The notes: generated by a model from the letters alone, not told the origin. DNA of 64,000 nt from Alkaliphilus serpentinus (GCF_009017255.1 NZ_WBZB01000040.1:81278-145277), one strand, 5' to 3'. Shown: positions 53,725 through 63,648, counted from the stretch's first letter. Program-made: numbers and translations.

Positions 53725-53821
53725 TGGCGGGAGTACGTGGGAATCGAACCCACCTAAGAGGCTCCTAACCCCTCAAACTGGTTTTGAAGACCAGAGGCAA
53801 CACCAGCCACCATCTACTCCC
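53725..53821 (-). tRNA. selC: Selenocysteine tRNA (anticodon UCA)
   Basis: This is a 97-nt tRNA with encoded CCA. The acceptor arm GGGAGTAG pairs with GTACTCCC, the anticodon stem-loop CTGGTCTTCAAAACCAG holds UCA (53785-53787), a long variable arm (GAGGGGTTAGGAGCCTC) follows, and the T arm is GTGGGTTCGATTCCCAC. The long acceptor and variable arms with UCA are specific to tRNA-Sec. No sel genes or selenoproteins are visible in the window. Confidence 0.96.
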
Positions 53822-53850
53822 TTAATGTCTATAATTATTGCGACTAGTTT

Positions 53851-53878
53851 ATTATAGCACAATTTGATTTTATGTCAA
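53851..53878 (-). promoter_or_regulatory. Sigma-A promoter of tRNA-Sec
   Basis: TTGACA (53873-53878), a 16-bp spacer and TATAAT (53851-53856) on the minus strand lie 29 bp before the tRNA. Confidence 0.85.
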
Positions 53879-53942
53879 GGGATGAAATTGCCTATTAAGA
53901 CAACGGTTTAACGACGTAATATGTGATAGAGACTAAAAGAGC

Positions 53943-54095
53943 TTAAATAAAAAACATATATACTATGAAGAATACAATGATAATAACAATACCTGCAATA
54001 ACACTTAGATTTGAGATTGCTTTAGCTTTTTTTTCATATAGGATCCCTTTTTCATTTAAACTCTCATTAATCTTTGTCCAAAAGCCTCTTGACAT
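53943..54095 (-). CDS. 50-residue single-helix membrane protein downstream of the ABC pair
   Basis: This is a 50-residue protein. ATG at 54095 has GGAGGAG 7 bases upstream. The N-terminal half is charged (RGFWTKINESLNEKGILYEKKAKAI) and the C-terminal 22 residues are one hydrophobic helix, VIAGIVIIIVFFIVYMFFI. I do not recognise a family. It lies 166 bp after the second ABC gene in the same direction and could be an accessory or a substrate, but no leader-like or processing motif is visible. Confidence 0.6.
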   Translation of the reverse strand: MSRGFWTKINESLNEKGILYEKKAKAISNLSVIAGIVIIIVFFIVYMFFI

Positions 54096-54261
54096 TTTAT
54101 TCTCCTCCTTTACTAAAGTAGATTGGATTGTTGGGTTTGAACAAGTCAAATTAAAGCATTTTATCAAATATAGAATTACTCAATGATACTTTCACTTATA
54201 TTATAATGCAAATTTATGTTTTTAGCACTCTTATTAATATTGTCATCACTAAACATCCCTC

Positions 54262-56175
54262 CTACAAATCTTTAATATTAGATAATATAGAATTCTTAAG
54301 AATTGTTCTTTTAACTATATATACTATTGCAGAGATAAAGAATGATAAAACAAGTACTAATGCTACAACTATATTAAACATATTTATGATTTTAAATATA
54401 TCCATAAAATTCTTAATATAATCCAGTCTAAAAGACATTACTACTATAAAAGCTAATAATGAGATTGTAACTAATAATAATGATAAAACACCAATAAAGA
54501 ACATCTCTAATACTAGTATTTTTGTAATATTTCTTTTGTTGTATCCTATTGACCTATATAAACCAATTTCATATTTTCTTTCAAACAATGATGTAGACAA
54601 CAATGAAATAAAAGAAATTGATGCAATAACTATTATTGTATAGAGAGCTATTTTTGATAACTCTAAGAATGAATCTATTTTATTATATAATATATCAACG
54701 TTTTTCTGATGATATTGGTTTACATTAACACTTTCATTTTGCTGAGCAATGTTTATTATTTCATCGTTAACATCACGATACAAATTATCTTTATACAATT
54801 TTACCTTCGTCGGTTTGATTCCACTTGGATATTCAAACAGTGAAGTAAATCCATCTATAAAGTATACAGTATGTTGTACTTCATGAATTTTACGATCATC
54901 AACCAAACCAACAATACTTATTCTTGGATTACCGTATTCCGTAACAATAAATTGTTTATTTTCTATCAAATTATAAACATAGCTGCTATCTACTTCACCT
55001 GTCATAAATTGATCGTACAATCTTTCAATATTTAGCAGAGTAATAGCACTCTTTGCGCTCATAAGCACTTCATTGCTTTCTTTAGGAAATCTACCATCAG
55101 TAAGAATTTCCTTAAAGTATTCATTTCTTGTTATTTCTTCTAAATAAGTAGGAGAGCCTGGCTTTTCTTTTAAAAAATCACTATTAGTAGCTATCTTAAT
55201 TCTTGCATCATAGTTATATGCTGCATGAATTATATTACTATGGGATTCCCAATCGGCTAATAGATCTTTATCACCAACATCCTCTTTTATGTCCAAAATA
55301 ACATTCATTATCCCTTTATCAATATAGTATTCGTGCATATATAATCTAAAAAATTCACCCTCCATTATTATAGCAAGAGAAGCGACTAACATGATAAATG
55401 CAGTTAAAATAATAAACCTAGCTGTGTGTTTATATCTTCCTAACAAATTTTTGATCGAAAGCCAGCTGCAGTTATTCTTATATGATTTAATGTTTTCAAT
55501 TTTGTTAGAACCTTTTTTCTGATAATCTTCTATATCCTCAAATACCTTACCACTTTTTATAGTTATTATTCTGTCACTGTATTTCTCGGCCAGTTTTCTA
55601 TTATGGGTTACAAATAATACGAGCTTTTCATTGGAAAGCTCCTTAATAATTTCAACGATATTTGATTCTGTTTCTTCATCCAAGCTCCCAGTAGGTTCAT
55701 CGCATATTATCATGTCAACATCCTTTGCAATCATTCTGGCAATTGCCACCCTCTGCTTTTGCCCTCCCGACATCTGTTTAGGACGCTTATGAAGACAGTC
55801 TTCAAGACCTAATTTTATAAGGATTTCCTTTGCATTTTCTTTTTTGTTTATATTCTCATCAGACATACTGATAATCACATTATCAACTGCACTGAGATGA
55901 TCAATTAGATTATATTCCTGAAATACAAATCCAACTTTTTCTCGCCGGAATAATTCATAATCAGTAATTTCCTGATTATTATAATAGATCTCCCCTGAAT
56001 CTTGACAATCCAATCCTCCAATAATATTTAATAGTGTGGTTTTTCCATTACCACTATTTCCTAAAATAGCAACGAATCCTTTGTTAGAAAACTCAACATT
56101 CAGATTCCTTAAGACATCCTGGGTTTTTCCTTTTCTGATTTGATAACTCTTGTTTATATTCACTAATTTTAGCAC
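54262..56175 (-). CDS. ABC transporter, fused ATPase and FtsX-like permease (second of pair)
   Basis: This is a 637-residue MacB-type half transporter. The ATPase domain (1-225) has Walker A GNSGNGKTT (39-47), Q-loop FVFQEYNL, signature MSGGQKQR (135-142), Walker B DMIICDEPTGSLDEET and an H-loop FVTHNRK. One helix (about 252-270) leads to an extracellular domain of about 230 residues. Three more helices (from about 510) form the FtsX domain, with SIGYNKRNITKILVLEMF. It is a paralogue of the gene 26 bp upstream and the two probably form a heterodimer. No two-component system is adjacent. Substrate unknown; exporter or mechanotransmission roles are known for the family. Confidence 0.9.
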   Translation of the reverse strand: MLKLVNINKSYQIRKGKTQDVLRNLNVEFSNKGFVAILGNSGNGKTTLLNIIGGLDCQDSGEIYYNNQEITDYELFRREKVGFVFQEYNLIDHLSAVDNVIISMSDENINKKENAKEILIKLGLEDCLHKRPKQMSGGQKQRVAIARMIAKDVDMIICDEPTGSLDEETESNIVEIIKELSNEKLVLFVTHNRKLAEKYSDRIITIKSGKVFEDIEDYQKKGSNKIENIKSYKNNCSWLSIKNLLGRYKHTARFIILTAFIMLVASLAIIMEGEFFRLYMHEYYIDKGIMNVILDIKEDVGDKDLLADWESHSNIIHAAYNYDARIKIATNSDFLKEKPGSPTYLEEITRNEYFKEILTDGRFPKESNEVLMSAKSAITLLNIERLYDQFMTGEVDSSYVYNLIENKQFIVTEYGNPRISIVGLVDDRKIHEVQHTVYFIDGFTSLFEYPSGIKPTKVKLYKDNLYRDVNDEIINIAQQNESVNVNQYHQKNVDILYNKIDSFLELSKIALYTIIVIASISFISLLSTSLFERKYEIGLYRSIGYNKRNITKILVLEMFFIGVLSLLLVTISLLAFIVVMSFRLDYIKNFMDIFKIINMFNIVVALVLVLSFFISAIVYIVKRTILKNSILSNIKDL

Positions 56176-56201
56176 GAGAACCTCCTATAGTGAGCCTTTG
56201 T

Positions 56202-58328
56202 CTATTTAATAAGATTAATGATGTTAACCTTTTTTAGTTCTTTACTTATTGAGAAAAGAATAATCGAAACTATCGCTAAAGCAACTCCTAAAAGAGAATA
56301 AATATCTAAGTATATTATCCTTCTCATCACTAGAATCCTATTAGGATCCAATGCATTTACTGTAGCCTGGTTTATAATCAAATTAATTATAAACCAAACC
56401 ACAAGAGTACACAGGGAGACAAATAAGGCAATGAGCATCCCTTCCATCGCAAACATTTTTTTAATATCCTTAGATGAGTACCCTAATGATTTATATATAC
56501 CAATATTATTTCTGTTTCGATCAATGTTGGTTTTGATTCCATTGAATATAGAGATGGCAGCAAAAATTGCCAAGAGAATACATGCAGCAATAATCGCCAC
56601 CTTATAGCCATGTACATGGCTGTAATATAGCTCCCGTTCTTCTATAATATAATCATTGCCTCTAAAAATTGTTTTGAAAAACAAAAAATTTTTAAACACG
56701 TTGTCTCGAAGATCCAAATTTTCATTATCAATAAAAAGACTATAATAACGGAATTTTACACCATTGGCCCCTATATACACATCAGAGATATAATTTAAAA
56801 ATTCTTCTTCAAGCATATAAATGTTATTGTTTACATAAATGCTCTTTTCTTCCCCATTATGTTCTACAGATAATTTACTAGTGAAGTTATAATTGGTCCA
56901 TTTTTTAAAGTGTGTTAATCGTTCCTCTGTAAATTCAATGTTTATATGATAATCATCATCATCAATGATGCCAACGATCTTCAAATCATTATTGTATTCC
57001 CTCTTATCATTGTGTACTGAAGTGTTTTTATATGATAAATCAATGGCAGTCAGTTCATGGAACAACTCCTCATCTGATAAAGCAATTAACCAATCAAATA
57101 GACGATTTAACTCATCCTCCCTTTTTAACTCATCCTCCGTTTCGATTGACATACTACGATCATCAAAGATTTTTTGCCTTGCAGCACCTTTACTGTAGAG
57201 TATTTCGTTGTTTTTTTCTGGGAACCTTCCGAAGGTTATATCTGGTGTAATGTTTTCTTTTATACCTGGCTGCAGTGAAACCAAGTAACTATAACGACTC
57301 TCATTATTAGACATAAAGGTTGTTGTACTATGTAACCCTGTCATAATTCCTTTAATTTTTATATTATGGGCTTGATTAAAATCGTTAACATGAATTTGAA
57401 AACCTTCTATTGTCATCGACGGGGATTGTACTAGGATTTTATCTGTCTTATATTGATCATATAAGAAATTGTCTATCTCATTTTCAACACCTTTAACTAT
57501 TCCTATTCCAAATAGAAAAATTGCCGAGATTATGATTATCAAGTAAGAAGCATTAAACAAACTCTTCTTGTTAGACAGCAAATTGATTATAAACCTATTG
57601 TTAAAGGTTTTGTCTTTTTTACAATCTTCTGTAGAATCATGAATAGGTAGTAGAAGGTCCGCTTTATTATGATGAACTACTTCCAATTTCTTGTTTTCAA
57701 TATTTAATATGACATCAGAATATTTCTCGGCTAGCTCATCATCATGGGTAATAATAATAATGGTTTTATCTTTGAAAATATCTACTATAAGATCCATGAT
57801 TTCATGTTTTGTTTCTTCATCCAAGCTTCCTGTTGGTTCATCACATAGCAAAACATCTGTTTCTCTAGCCAATGCTCTAGCGATGGCCACTCTTTGCCTT
57901 TCACCTCCAGACAGCTGGTGTGGCTTCTTATCTGCATGCTCAAAAAGACCAACTCGCTTTAAAAGCTCTAAGGCTTTTGCTTCTTTATCTTCAACATCGT
58001 TGGTTAGTCCTATTGTGATGTTTTTTATTAGGTTATGGTGGCTTATTAAATTTAAATTTTGAAAAATAAAACTAATATTCTCTCGTCTATATTTATCAAA
58101 ATCTTGTATTGGCATTCCATTAAATAACAACTCTCCATCAAATTCTGAATCAATACCACCTATCAAATTTAAAAGAGTAGTCTTCCCACAACCACTTGCA
58201 CCAAGAATTGATGTTGTTAAGCCTTGCTCAAAAGAAAAAGATAAATTTTCTAAAATAACTTGAGTCTTATGATTAGGCCCATACTTTTTTGTGACATTTT
58301 TTAATTCAATAATAGTATTTTTAATCAT
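56202..58328 (-). CDS. ABC transporter, fused ATPase and FtsX-like permease (first of pair)
   Basis: This is a 708-residue protein of the same architecture as its downstream partner. ATG at 58328 is chosen, AGAAGG lying upstream; a longer frame has no ribosome site. Walker A is GASGCGKT (43-50), the signature LSGGERQR, and Walker B VLLCDEPTGSLDEET. Helix one is near residue 270 (ASYLIIIISAIFLFGIGIV), followed by an extracellular domain of about 290 residues and three C-terminal helices with SLGYSSKDIKKMFAMEGM. The DUF885 remnant lies 58 bp upstream. Confidence 0.9.
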   Translation of the reverse strand: MIKNTIIELKNVTKKYGPNHKTQVILENLSFSFEQGLTTSILGASGCGKTTLLNLIGGIDSEFDGELLFNGMPIQDFDKYRRENISFIFQNLNLISHHNLIKNITIGLTNDVEDKEAKALELLKRVGLFEHADKKPHQLSGGERQRVAIARALARETDVLLCDEPTGSLDEETKHEIMDLIVDIFKDKTIIIITHDDELAEKYSDVILNIENKKLEVVHHNKADLLLPIHDSTEDCKKDKTFNNRFIINLLSNKKSLFNASYLIIIISAIFLFGIGIVKGVENEIDNFLYDQYKTDKILVQSPSMTIEGFQIHVNDFNQAHNIKIKGIMTGLHSTTTFMSNNESRYSYLVSLQPGIKENITPDITFGRFPEKNNEILYSKGAARQKIFDDRSMSIETEDELKREDELNRLFDWLIALSDEELFHELTAIDLSYKNTSVHNDKREYNNDLKIVGIIDDDDYHINIEFTEERLTHFKKWTNYNFTSKLSVEHNGEEKSIYVNNNIYMLEEEFLNYISDVYIGANGVKFRYYSLFIDNENLDLRDNVFKNFLFFKTIFRGNDYIIEERELYYSHVHGYKVAIIAACILLAIFAAISIFNGIKTNIDRNRNNIGIYKSLGYSSKDIKKMFAMEGMLIALFVSLCTLVVWFIINLIINQATVNALDPNRILVMRRIIYLDIYSLLGVALAIVSIILFSISKELKKVNIINLIK

Positions 58329-58385
58329 TGTGCACCTTCTCTTGTTAATCATTTTAAAGTTAAACCTGTAGAATAAGCCCAATCT

Positions 58386-58670
58386 CTATATTTTGTCTTT
58401 TATATATTTATTAACCTCATCTTCTAATATTTCTAAAGGCATACTTCCATTACCAACTACTACTCTATGGAATTCCTTTATGTCAAATTTATCTCCAAGC
58501 TCTGTTTTAGCCTTTTCTCTTAATTCTAACAACTTTATTTCCCCTACCTTATAAGCGCATGCTTGACCAGGCCAAAGAATGTACCTGTCTATTTCAGAAG
58601 AGGTATCATACCAGCTGAACTGGTTCATATAACTTACTCTTGAATGGTTAAATCCTTATATTCTGACTCC
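58386..58670 (-). pseudogene. Remnant of a DUF885 peptidase-like gene (C-terminal 80-90 residues)
   Basis: The 80 codons at 58386-58628 read SEIDRYILWPGQACAYKVG, then LELREKAKTELGDKFDIKEFHRVVVGNGSMPLEILEDEV, which is the C-terminal end of the roughly 550-residue DUF885 family. Similarity continues upstream (GFNHSRVSYM) to an in-frame TAA, and the rest of the gene is absent. There is no ribosome site before the ATG at 58628. The Glu-His metal motif region of DUF885 is lost, so it is not functional. Confidence 0.8.
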
Positions 58671-58716
58671 CTTACAACCTCCATAATTTCATTCTTAATC
58701 CTATCTAATTATTTAA

Positions 58717-59181
58717 CTATCTATATTTATAGCCTCTTTTATGAATATACTTTTCCCATTCATCCTTTACTGAAGATCCTTTTCCTATCCCATTTATCTC
58801 GCTTTTACCAGAAAAGATAACAAAAAACAATAACAAACCACCGATATATGATGTAAGTAAGCTACTAAAGGCTGCAGAAAATGCAAAACTAAATTTACTT
58901 TCTTTTGCATATTTATATAGAAGAAATAGTGTTAAGGTAGACATAAACACCCCAAAATATGAGGTCATTCCGTGTTCAATAAATACCTCCTCTCCCTCTT
59001 TTTGAAGCATTCGTATAGCTGTCTCTCTAATTACCTTGCGCTCTTCCATAACTTCAAGAATCCTCTCATGAGATTCATGCAACCTATAAACGTTATACCC
59101 ATGAAATATACCAACTATTATGGTTAATAGAATATTAATAATTATGATGGTTTTTGCTAATTTTGATAATTTATAATACAT
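58717..59181 (-). CDS. Uncharacterised 154-residue membrane protein
   Basis: This protein has three hydrophobic segments: IIIINILLTIIVGIFHGY (12-29), TSYFGVFMSTLTLFLLYKYA (73-92) and an AFSAAFSSLLTSYIGGLLLFFVIF stretch (99-122). A charged helix ESHERILEVMEERKVIRETA lies between the first two. The C-terminus is basic. GGAGG precedes the ATG. It lies 40 bp after the transglutaminase gene in the same direction and may be the last member of that operon. No family recognised. Confidence 0.65.
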   Translation of the reverse strand: MYYKLSKLAKTIIIINILLTIIVGIFHGYNVYRLHESHERILEVMEERKVIRETAIRMLQKEGEEVFIEHGMTSYFGVFMSTLTLFLLYKYAKESKFSFAFSAAFSSLLTSYIGGLLLFFVIFSGKSEINGIGKGSSVKDEWEKYIHKRGYKYR

Positions 59182-59221
59182 ATTTACCTCCTTATTACGC
59201 CACTTAGGGGTGGGTGATTTC

Positions 59222-61507
59222 TTATAGATAAGTTATGGTATCATCACTAACCTTGTAGCAGTGATACAACCTTCCCAGTATATATTTTTTATAGACGTAT
59301 TTAAATGATCCTTTTCTGTAACGCACCTTCCTTTCTATGAATTGAAAGAAATCAAAAATTAGCTCTTTATCCTCTTCTGACATTTCTATTTGACTGTACT
59401 TTGCTTTAACATATAAATCAGTTAGTTTGCGAAAATCATGCTCATAGTTATAGATCTTATTGTTAACTCGATGGGCATATTCGTATGCGGTTTCACCTTG
59501 GAGTATTCCATAGCCAAGTTGATCTAATAGCTGAGAGATGTTTTGATATAGATATAATACAGTATTACTACCCCTTATTTTTCTTAAATCTTTGTGATAT
59601 TTTTTAATTCTACCATGAGTATAAATAACTCGCATTGGAACAAAGCTCAAAATAAATATAATCAATATCATCCATAAAGCTTTGCTCAATTTATCCCAGA
59701 TCTCTGACAATCTGTTGCTTACTATTGGTGTGTCTATATCTATTTCAAGTGGATTGTCTCTGATATCTTCTCTACCATCTAAGGATTGTCTTTCCATATC
59801 ATCAACCGATGTTTCTGGACTATCTTCCAATCCCTCATTGGGTATATCAATATCTTGAAAAGTTGCTAATGCAAAGGCAGGTGTTGCTTCAAAGGTAATC
59901 CAGCTTCCATTACCCATATATGCCTCTACCCAAGCATGGGCATTCCTTTGTGTAACCTCATATGTGCCATCCTTTTCTTCACTAGGTAGCATATAGCCTT
60001 CAACATATCTAGAGGGTATCCCTTGGGTACGAAGAAGGATTGCCATGGCAGTAGCAAAATATGTACAGTAGCCTTCCTTTTCTTCGAATAAAAAGTATTC
60101 TACAAAGTCCTTGCCATCTGGTGTGGATGTCGGTTCTAAAGAGTACTTATAGTTCTCTCGCAAATAGTTTCTTATGAGTATTGCCTTTTCATACGGAGAA
60201 ATAGCACCTTTAGTTATACTTTCTCCTAACTTATAGACTGAATCCGATAGCTCAGTAGGTAATTGTAAGTACTCAGAATAGCCTGTTAATACTTCCTCTT
60301 TATCAAAATTCACAAATCTTGATGGAATATGAGCTCTCACCTCATATTTTTCACCCTTATACTTGTATCCTAAAAAGGTTACTTGATAATTTTCGTCAAC
60401 CCTCATCTTTTTCAAACCACTATTGTTAATTCTTACGGGTTGATATGGTGAAAAAACTGTGCTGGTAGCTAGATTTTCATGGGTTATCTCAACTATAACC
60501 CTCGAACCAAAGTTTGCCTTAATAGATATCGCTGTAGAAGTATCATAGGTTTCTTCCTTTGTGCTGCCCTTTTCCCACTGATTATGATTGTATCTGTTTT
60601 TTACATTCCCTCTAAGATATAAAGGATAGGGTGCCTTAACCTTCATTACTAGCCGGTCGCTAAGCTGAACAGGACCTCCCAGTTCACTAATATTTGGCTG
60701 AAATCCCGTTAGGGTGAAGTTAAAGGGCTCAGCTTGAGAGTAGGCTCTACTATACACTACATCATCTCGAAGGTCTATTAAAGTTGGAAATCTCTTTTGA
60801 ATCTTACTTTCCAGCCAATACCAATCTATGACAGCTCCACCCTTGGGCAGTATAGCTGCTATTATGATGATAATAAGTCCATAGCTTATTGCTGTTTTAA
60901 ACCAATGGGGGTATACTTCTATGCTGTAGTTAGCTCTTTCCTTTACCCAAACCCTTAATGCATTAACGTAGCCATCGCAGCCTAAAAGTATGATATAAAG
61001 TATTAAGAACCAGGCCATCATAGAATAGGAGACATCTATATATATGTACCAGTAATATACGAAGAATAATAGGTATACAGGTAGCAACAGATAAACACGT
61101 TTAGTCTTAAACAGTATAATTATAGTATATAGGCTCAAAAGTATTGTGAAGATCATCCATAGGGCTGTAGTATTTTGAACAAATATTTCTTCAGTTCTGG
61201 CGAAGTGATTAGATATGTTTTGGTAAAATTGCTGTATCCACAACAATACCCTGATAATGGCTTCTTGATCGTAGAAGGTATATAATAGTAGGGCTCCAAC
61301 AAGAACACCAAGGATTGGTAGAAGCGCAGTAGGAATAAGTACGAAAAGTTGAACTAATAATCCAATCAGAATGGTTACAAAGAACTTGCCAACTATATTT
61401 AAGTCAATGACTAATACGCTACTCATTACATTGGCTAATGTATACACCATAAGTAAATGGATAATTGTATAGGTTATTTTCTGATGATCTCTAAGCTCCT
61501 TTTTCAT
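59222..61507 (-). CDS. TgpA-type membrane transglutaminase-like protein
   Basis: This is a 761-residue protein with about six helices in the first 225 residues (DUF3488-like), an extracytoplasmic region, a transglutaminase core, one helix near 610 and a cytosolic tail (DUF4129-like). The Cys-His pair is C481 in EGYCTYFATAMA and H524 in RNAHAWVEAY; the third position is E540 in WITFEATP, where many members have Asp. The start overlaps the DUF58 gene by 17 bases with GGAGGG upstream. MoxR, DUF58 and this protein form a common three-gene module of uncertain function, perhaps in envelope assembly. Confidence 0.92.
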   Translation of the reverse strand: MKKELRDHQKITYTIIHLLMVYTLANVMSSVLVIDLNIVGKFFVTILIGLLVQLFVLIPTALLPILGVLVGALLLYTFYDQEAIIRVLLWIQQFYQNISNHFARTEEIFVQNTTALWMIFTILLSLYTIIILFKTKRVYLLLPVYLLFFVYYWYIYIDVSYSMMAWFLILYIILLGCDGYVNALRVWVKERANYSIEVYPHWFKTAISYGLIIIIIAAILPKGGAVIDWYWLESKIQKRFPTLIDLRDDVVYSRAYSQAEPFNFTLTGFQPNISELGGPVQLSDRLVMKVKAPYPLYLRGNVKNRYNHNQWEKGSTKEETYDTSTAISIKANFGSRVIVEITHENLATSTVFSPYQPVRINNSGLKKMRVDENYQVTFLGYKYKGEKYEVRAHIPSRFVNFDKEEVLTGYSEYLQLPTELSDSVYKLGESITKGAISPYEKAILIRNYLRENYKYSLEPTSTPDGKDFVEYFLFEEKEGYCTYFATAMAILLRTQGIPSRYVEGYMLPSEEKDGTYEVTQRNAHAWVEAYMGNGSWITFEATPAFALATFQDIDIPNEGLEDSPETSVDDMERQSLDGREDIRDNPLEIDIDTPIVSNRLSEIWDKLSKALWMILIIFILSFVPMRVIYTHGRIKKYHKDLRKIRGSNTVLYLYQNISQLLDQLGYGILQGETAYEYAHRVNNKIYNYEHDFRKLTDLYVKAKYSQIEMSEEDKELIFDFFQFIERKVRYRKGSFKYVYKKYILGRLYHCYKVSDDTITYL

Positions 61508-62708
61508 ATTTTCCCTCCAAAACTTCCCGTATGTCCTGAGCTATGTCAATCAAATAAATGGGTATAGACTCTCCCTTCAGTACCTTGGCTACCTCTTTAT
61601 TTTGATTCCATTGGATGGAATTTTCCTTCTTATCTCCTAATACAATATATACTGGGCTAATATTTCTCATTTTCAAACGAATTCCCTGTGCTCCTAGTTG
61701 TCTATTTAGTTGGGGAGTTAAGATAAATAGAGTGCTTCCATGATTAAGGAATGAGGTTAACTTTTCAACATTATTCTGAAGAAGTGAACTTCCTATTGGG
61801 TGAAACCCTACAATTGCATCCATAAAGGATTTTAGGTAACCCCTATGATTTCCATTTGTTTGGATTATTTCATCCTTCTCTTCATAGTGTAGGGTTACTT
61901 TCATATTCTGGGCTAAACAGTAGTCTATGATTGCTGCAGCAGCTTCGACTAGCTGGTCCTCAATCCAACCTTCATTATCCCCCTGATAGCTTGATTTATG
62001 ACTATCTAAAACTATTACTACTTCATTATCTCCTCGTTCTTCATAATTTTTCACCATTAAATCTTCACTCTTAGCCGATGCCTTCCAATGTATTCTTCTT
62101 ATTGAATCTCCGTCCTGATATACTCTCAGATCTGATAGAGATGAATAATCTTGAAATAAGGGTTCCTTAACAAGCAATTCTCCCATATGTTGACTTGCCT
62201 GAATCTTGAAGCTCTTCAAGGGGGTTATATTTGGGTAAACCTTAAAGGAAAGGGGAGTGACAATGGTTTTATGTAAAGAGTAGATATTGAAAATATCTCT
62301 GATATGAAGCTTTACTTTTCCTGCTCTATAATGTCCCCTTCTTCTACATGAAACTACAGTTGCTCCTTCATAATAATCCTTTTTTTCCAAGTGAAATATC
62401 TCTTTTTTTTCCTTTTTACCTGTAATCCTATAGGCAATGTTATTCTCCAATTCTAATATGGGAAATCCTAACGACAAAGGATTTTCAAATTCATATTGAA
62501 TTATTACTTCTTCTCCAGCTACCATCTCCTTTTCAGGTAATCTTACTTCACCCTTTAAGAAAATAACTCCTAGTAAACAATGGATTAGAGGTATTAGTAG
62601 AAATAGTATAGATGTATAAAGCAGAAAATATGGCACTCTACCTCCAACCATTAGTGCAAAGGGAGTTACGATAATGCTGATAATAATTAAGGGAATTTTA
62701 ACCTTCAA
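61491..62708 (-). CDS. DUF58 domain (vWA-like) protein
   Basis: This is a 405-residue protein with two N-terminal helices (residues 5-55), a beta-rich region, and the DUF58 motif VYQDGDSIRRIHWKASAKSEDLMVK near residue 195. A vWA-like fold with VVIVLDSHKSSY follows. The start is TTG with GGTGG 9 bases upstream inside the end of moxR. It is the middle gene of the MoxR-DUF58-transglutaminase operon, with overlaps on both sides. Confidence 0.92.
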   Translation of the reverse strand: MKVKIPLIIISIIVTPFALMVGGRVPYFLLYTSILFLLIPLIHCLLGVIFLKGEVRLPEKEMVAGEEVIIQYEFENPLSLGFPILELENNIAYRITGKKEKKEIFHLEKKDYYEGATVVSCRRRGHYRAGKVKLHIRDIFNIYSLHKTIVTPLSFKVYPNITPLKSFKIQASQHMGELLVKEPLFQDYSSLSDLRVYQDGDSIRRIHWKASAKSEDLMVKNYEERGDNEVVIVLDSHKSSYQGDNEGWIEDQLVEAAAAIIDYCLAQNMKVTLHYEEKDEIIQTNGNHRGYLKSFMDAIVGFHPIGSSLLQNNVEKLTSFLNHGSTLFILTPQLNRQLGAQGIRLKMRNISPVYIVLGDKKENSIQWNQNKEVAKVLKGESIPIYLIDIAQDIREVLEGKYEKGA

Positions 62709-63648
62709 TGGATTTCACCACCGGTACGTAAGTTCGTTCTAATACATCATCGATAATTTTCTCTGTTTTTCTACCTTCAATCCTAGCCTCTGCGGATAAG
62801 ATAATACGATGACTCAACACATAGGGCACAATAGCCTTCACATCGTCAGGAATTACATAGTCTCTACCCTTAATATATGCATAGGCCTTTGCTCCTCTAT
62901 AGAGGTCTATTGAAACTCTTGGGCTGGCCCCTAGGTGTATATCTTTATGTATTCTACTGGTATTTGCAATTCCAATTATGTACTTCAAAATATCATCATG
63001 TACATTAATTTCATCTACCTCCGACTGCATTGCCAATATATCCTCTTCATTAACAACAGGTTTGATATGCTCTAGGGTTTTATTGTTCTTATAGTTCCTA
63101 ATGATTTTCTCTTCTTCCTTCTGCTGTGGATACCCTAATGATATCTGCATTAAAAAACGGTCCAATTGGGCTTCTGGTAAGGGAAAAGTTCCCTGATATT
63201 CCAATGGATTCTGAGTGGCTAACACCATAAATGGCTTTCTTAATACATAGGTTGTGTTTTCTACCGAGACTTCTCCCTCTTCCATTGCTTGTAATAAGCT
63301 AGATTGAGTTTTTGGAGATGTACGATTAATCTCATCTGCTAAAATAATCTGATTAAAAATGGGTCCTTTTCTAAATATGAACTTCTCTTCAGCTTTGTTG
63401 TATAGAGTAATACCTGTTATATCTGAAGGCATTAGATCTGGAGTAAATTGAATTCTACTATAGGTCAAGTTGATACTCTTAGCTAATGCCTTAACCATTG
63501 TAGTTTTCCCTACACCAGGAACATCCTGAATCAATAGATGACCCCCTGCTAATAAGCAAACCAATACCTTCTCCAATTCTTCATCCTTTCCTATAATCGC
63601 CTTCTTCATATTCTCTAAAATCTGGATTGCCTTTTCCCTTGATTTCAT
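62698..63648 (-). CDS. MoxR-family AAA+ ATPase
   Basis: This is a 316-residue ATPase with Walker A DVPGVGKTT, Walker B IILADEINRTSPKTQSSLLQAMEE and sensor LATQNPLEYQGTFPLPEAQLDRF, all diagnostic of MoxR. ATG at 63648 is chosen because GAGGTG lies 8 bases upstream; a longer frame to 63771 has no site. MoxR ATPases act as chaperone-like partners of vWA proteins such as the downstream DUF58 protein. Confidence 0.95.
   Translation of the reverse strand: MKSREKAIQILENMKKAIIGKDEELEKVLVCLLAGGHLLIQDVPGVGKTTMVKALAKSINLTYSRIQFTPDLMPSDITGITLYNKAEEKFIFRKGPIFNQIILADEINRTSPKTQSSLLQAMEEGEVSVENTTYVLRKPFMVLATQNPLEYQGTFPLPEAQLDRFLMQISLGYPQQKEEEKIIRNYKNNKTLEHIKPVVNEEDILAMQSEVDEINVHDDILKYIIGIANTSRIHKDIHLGASPRVSIDLYRGAKAYAYIKGRDYVIPDDVKAIVPYVLSHRIILSAEARIEGRKTEKIIDDVLERTYVPVVKSIEG

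Noticed and set aside
58386..58628. Selenoprotein with a UGA codon before the DUF885-like segment
   Set aside because: tRNA-Sec is nearby, but the in-frame stop at the edge of similarity is TAA, not TGA, and no further homology lies upstream.
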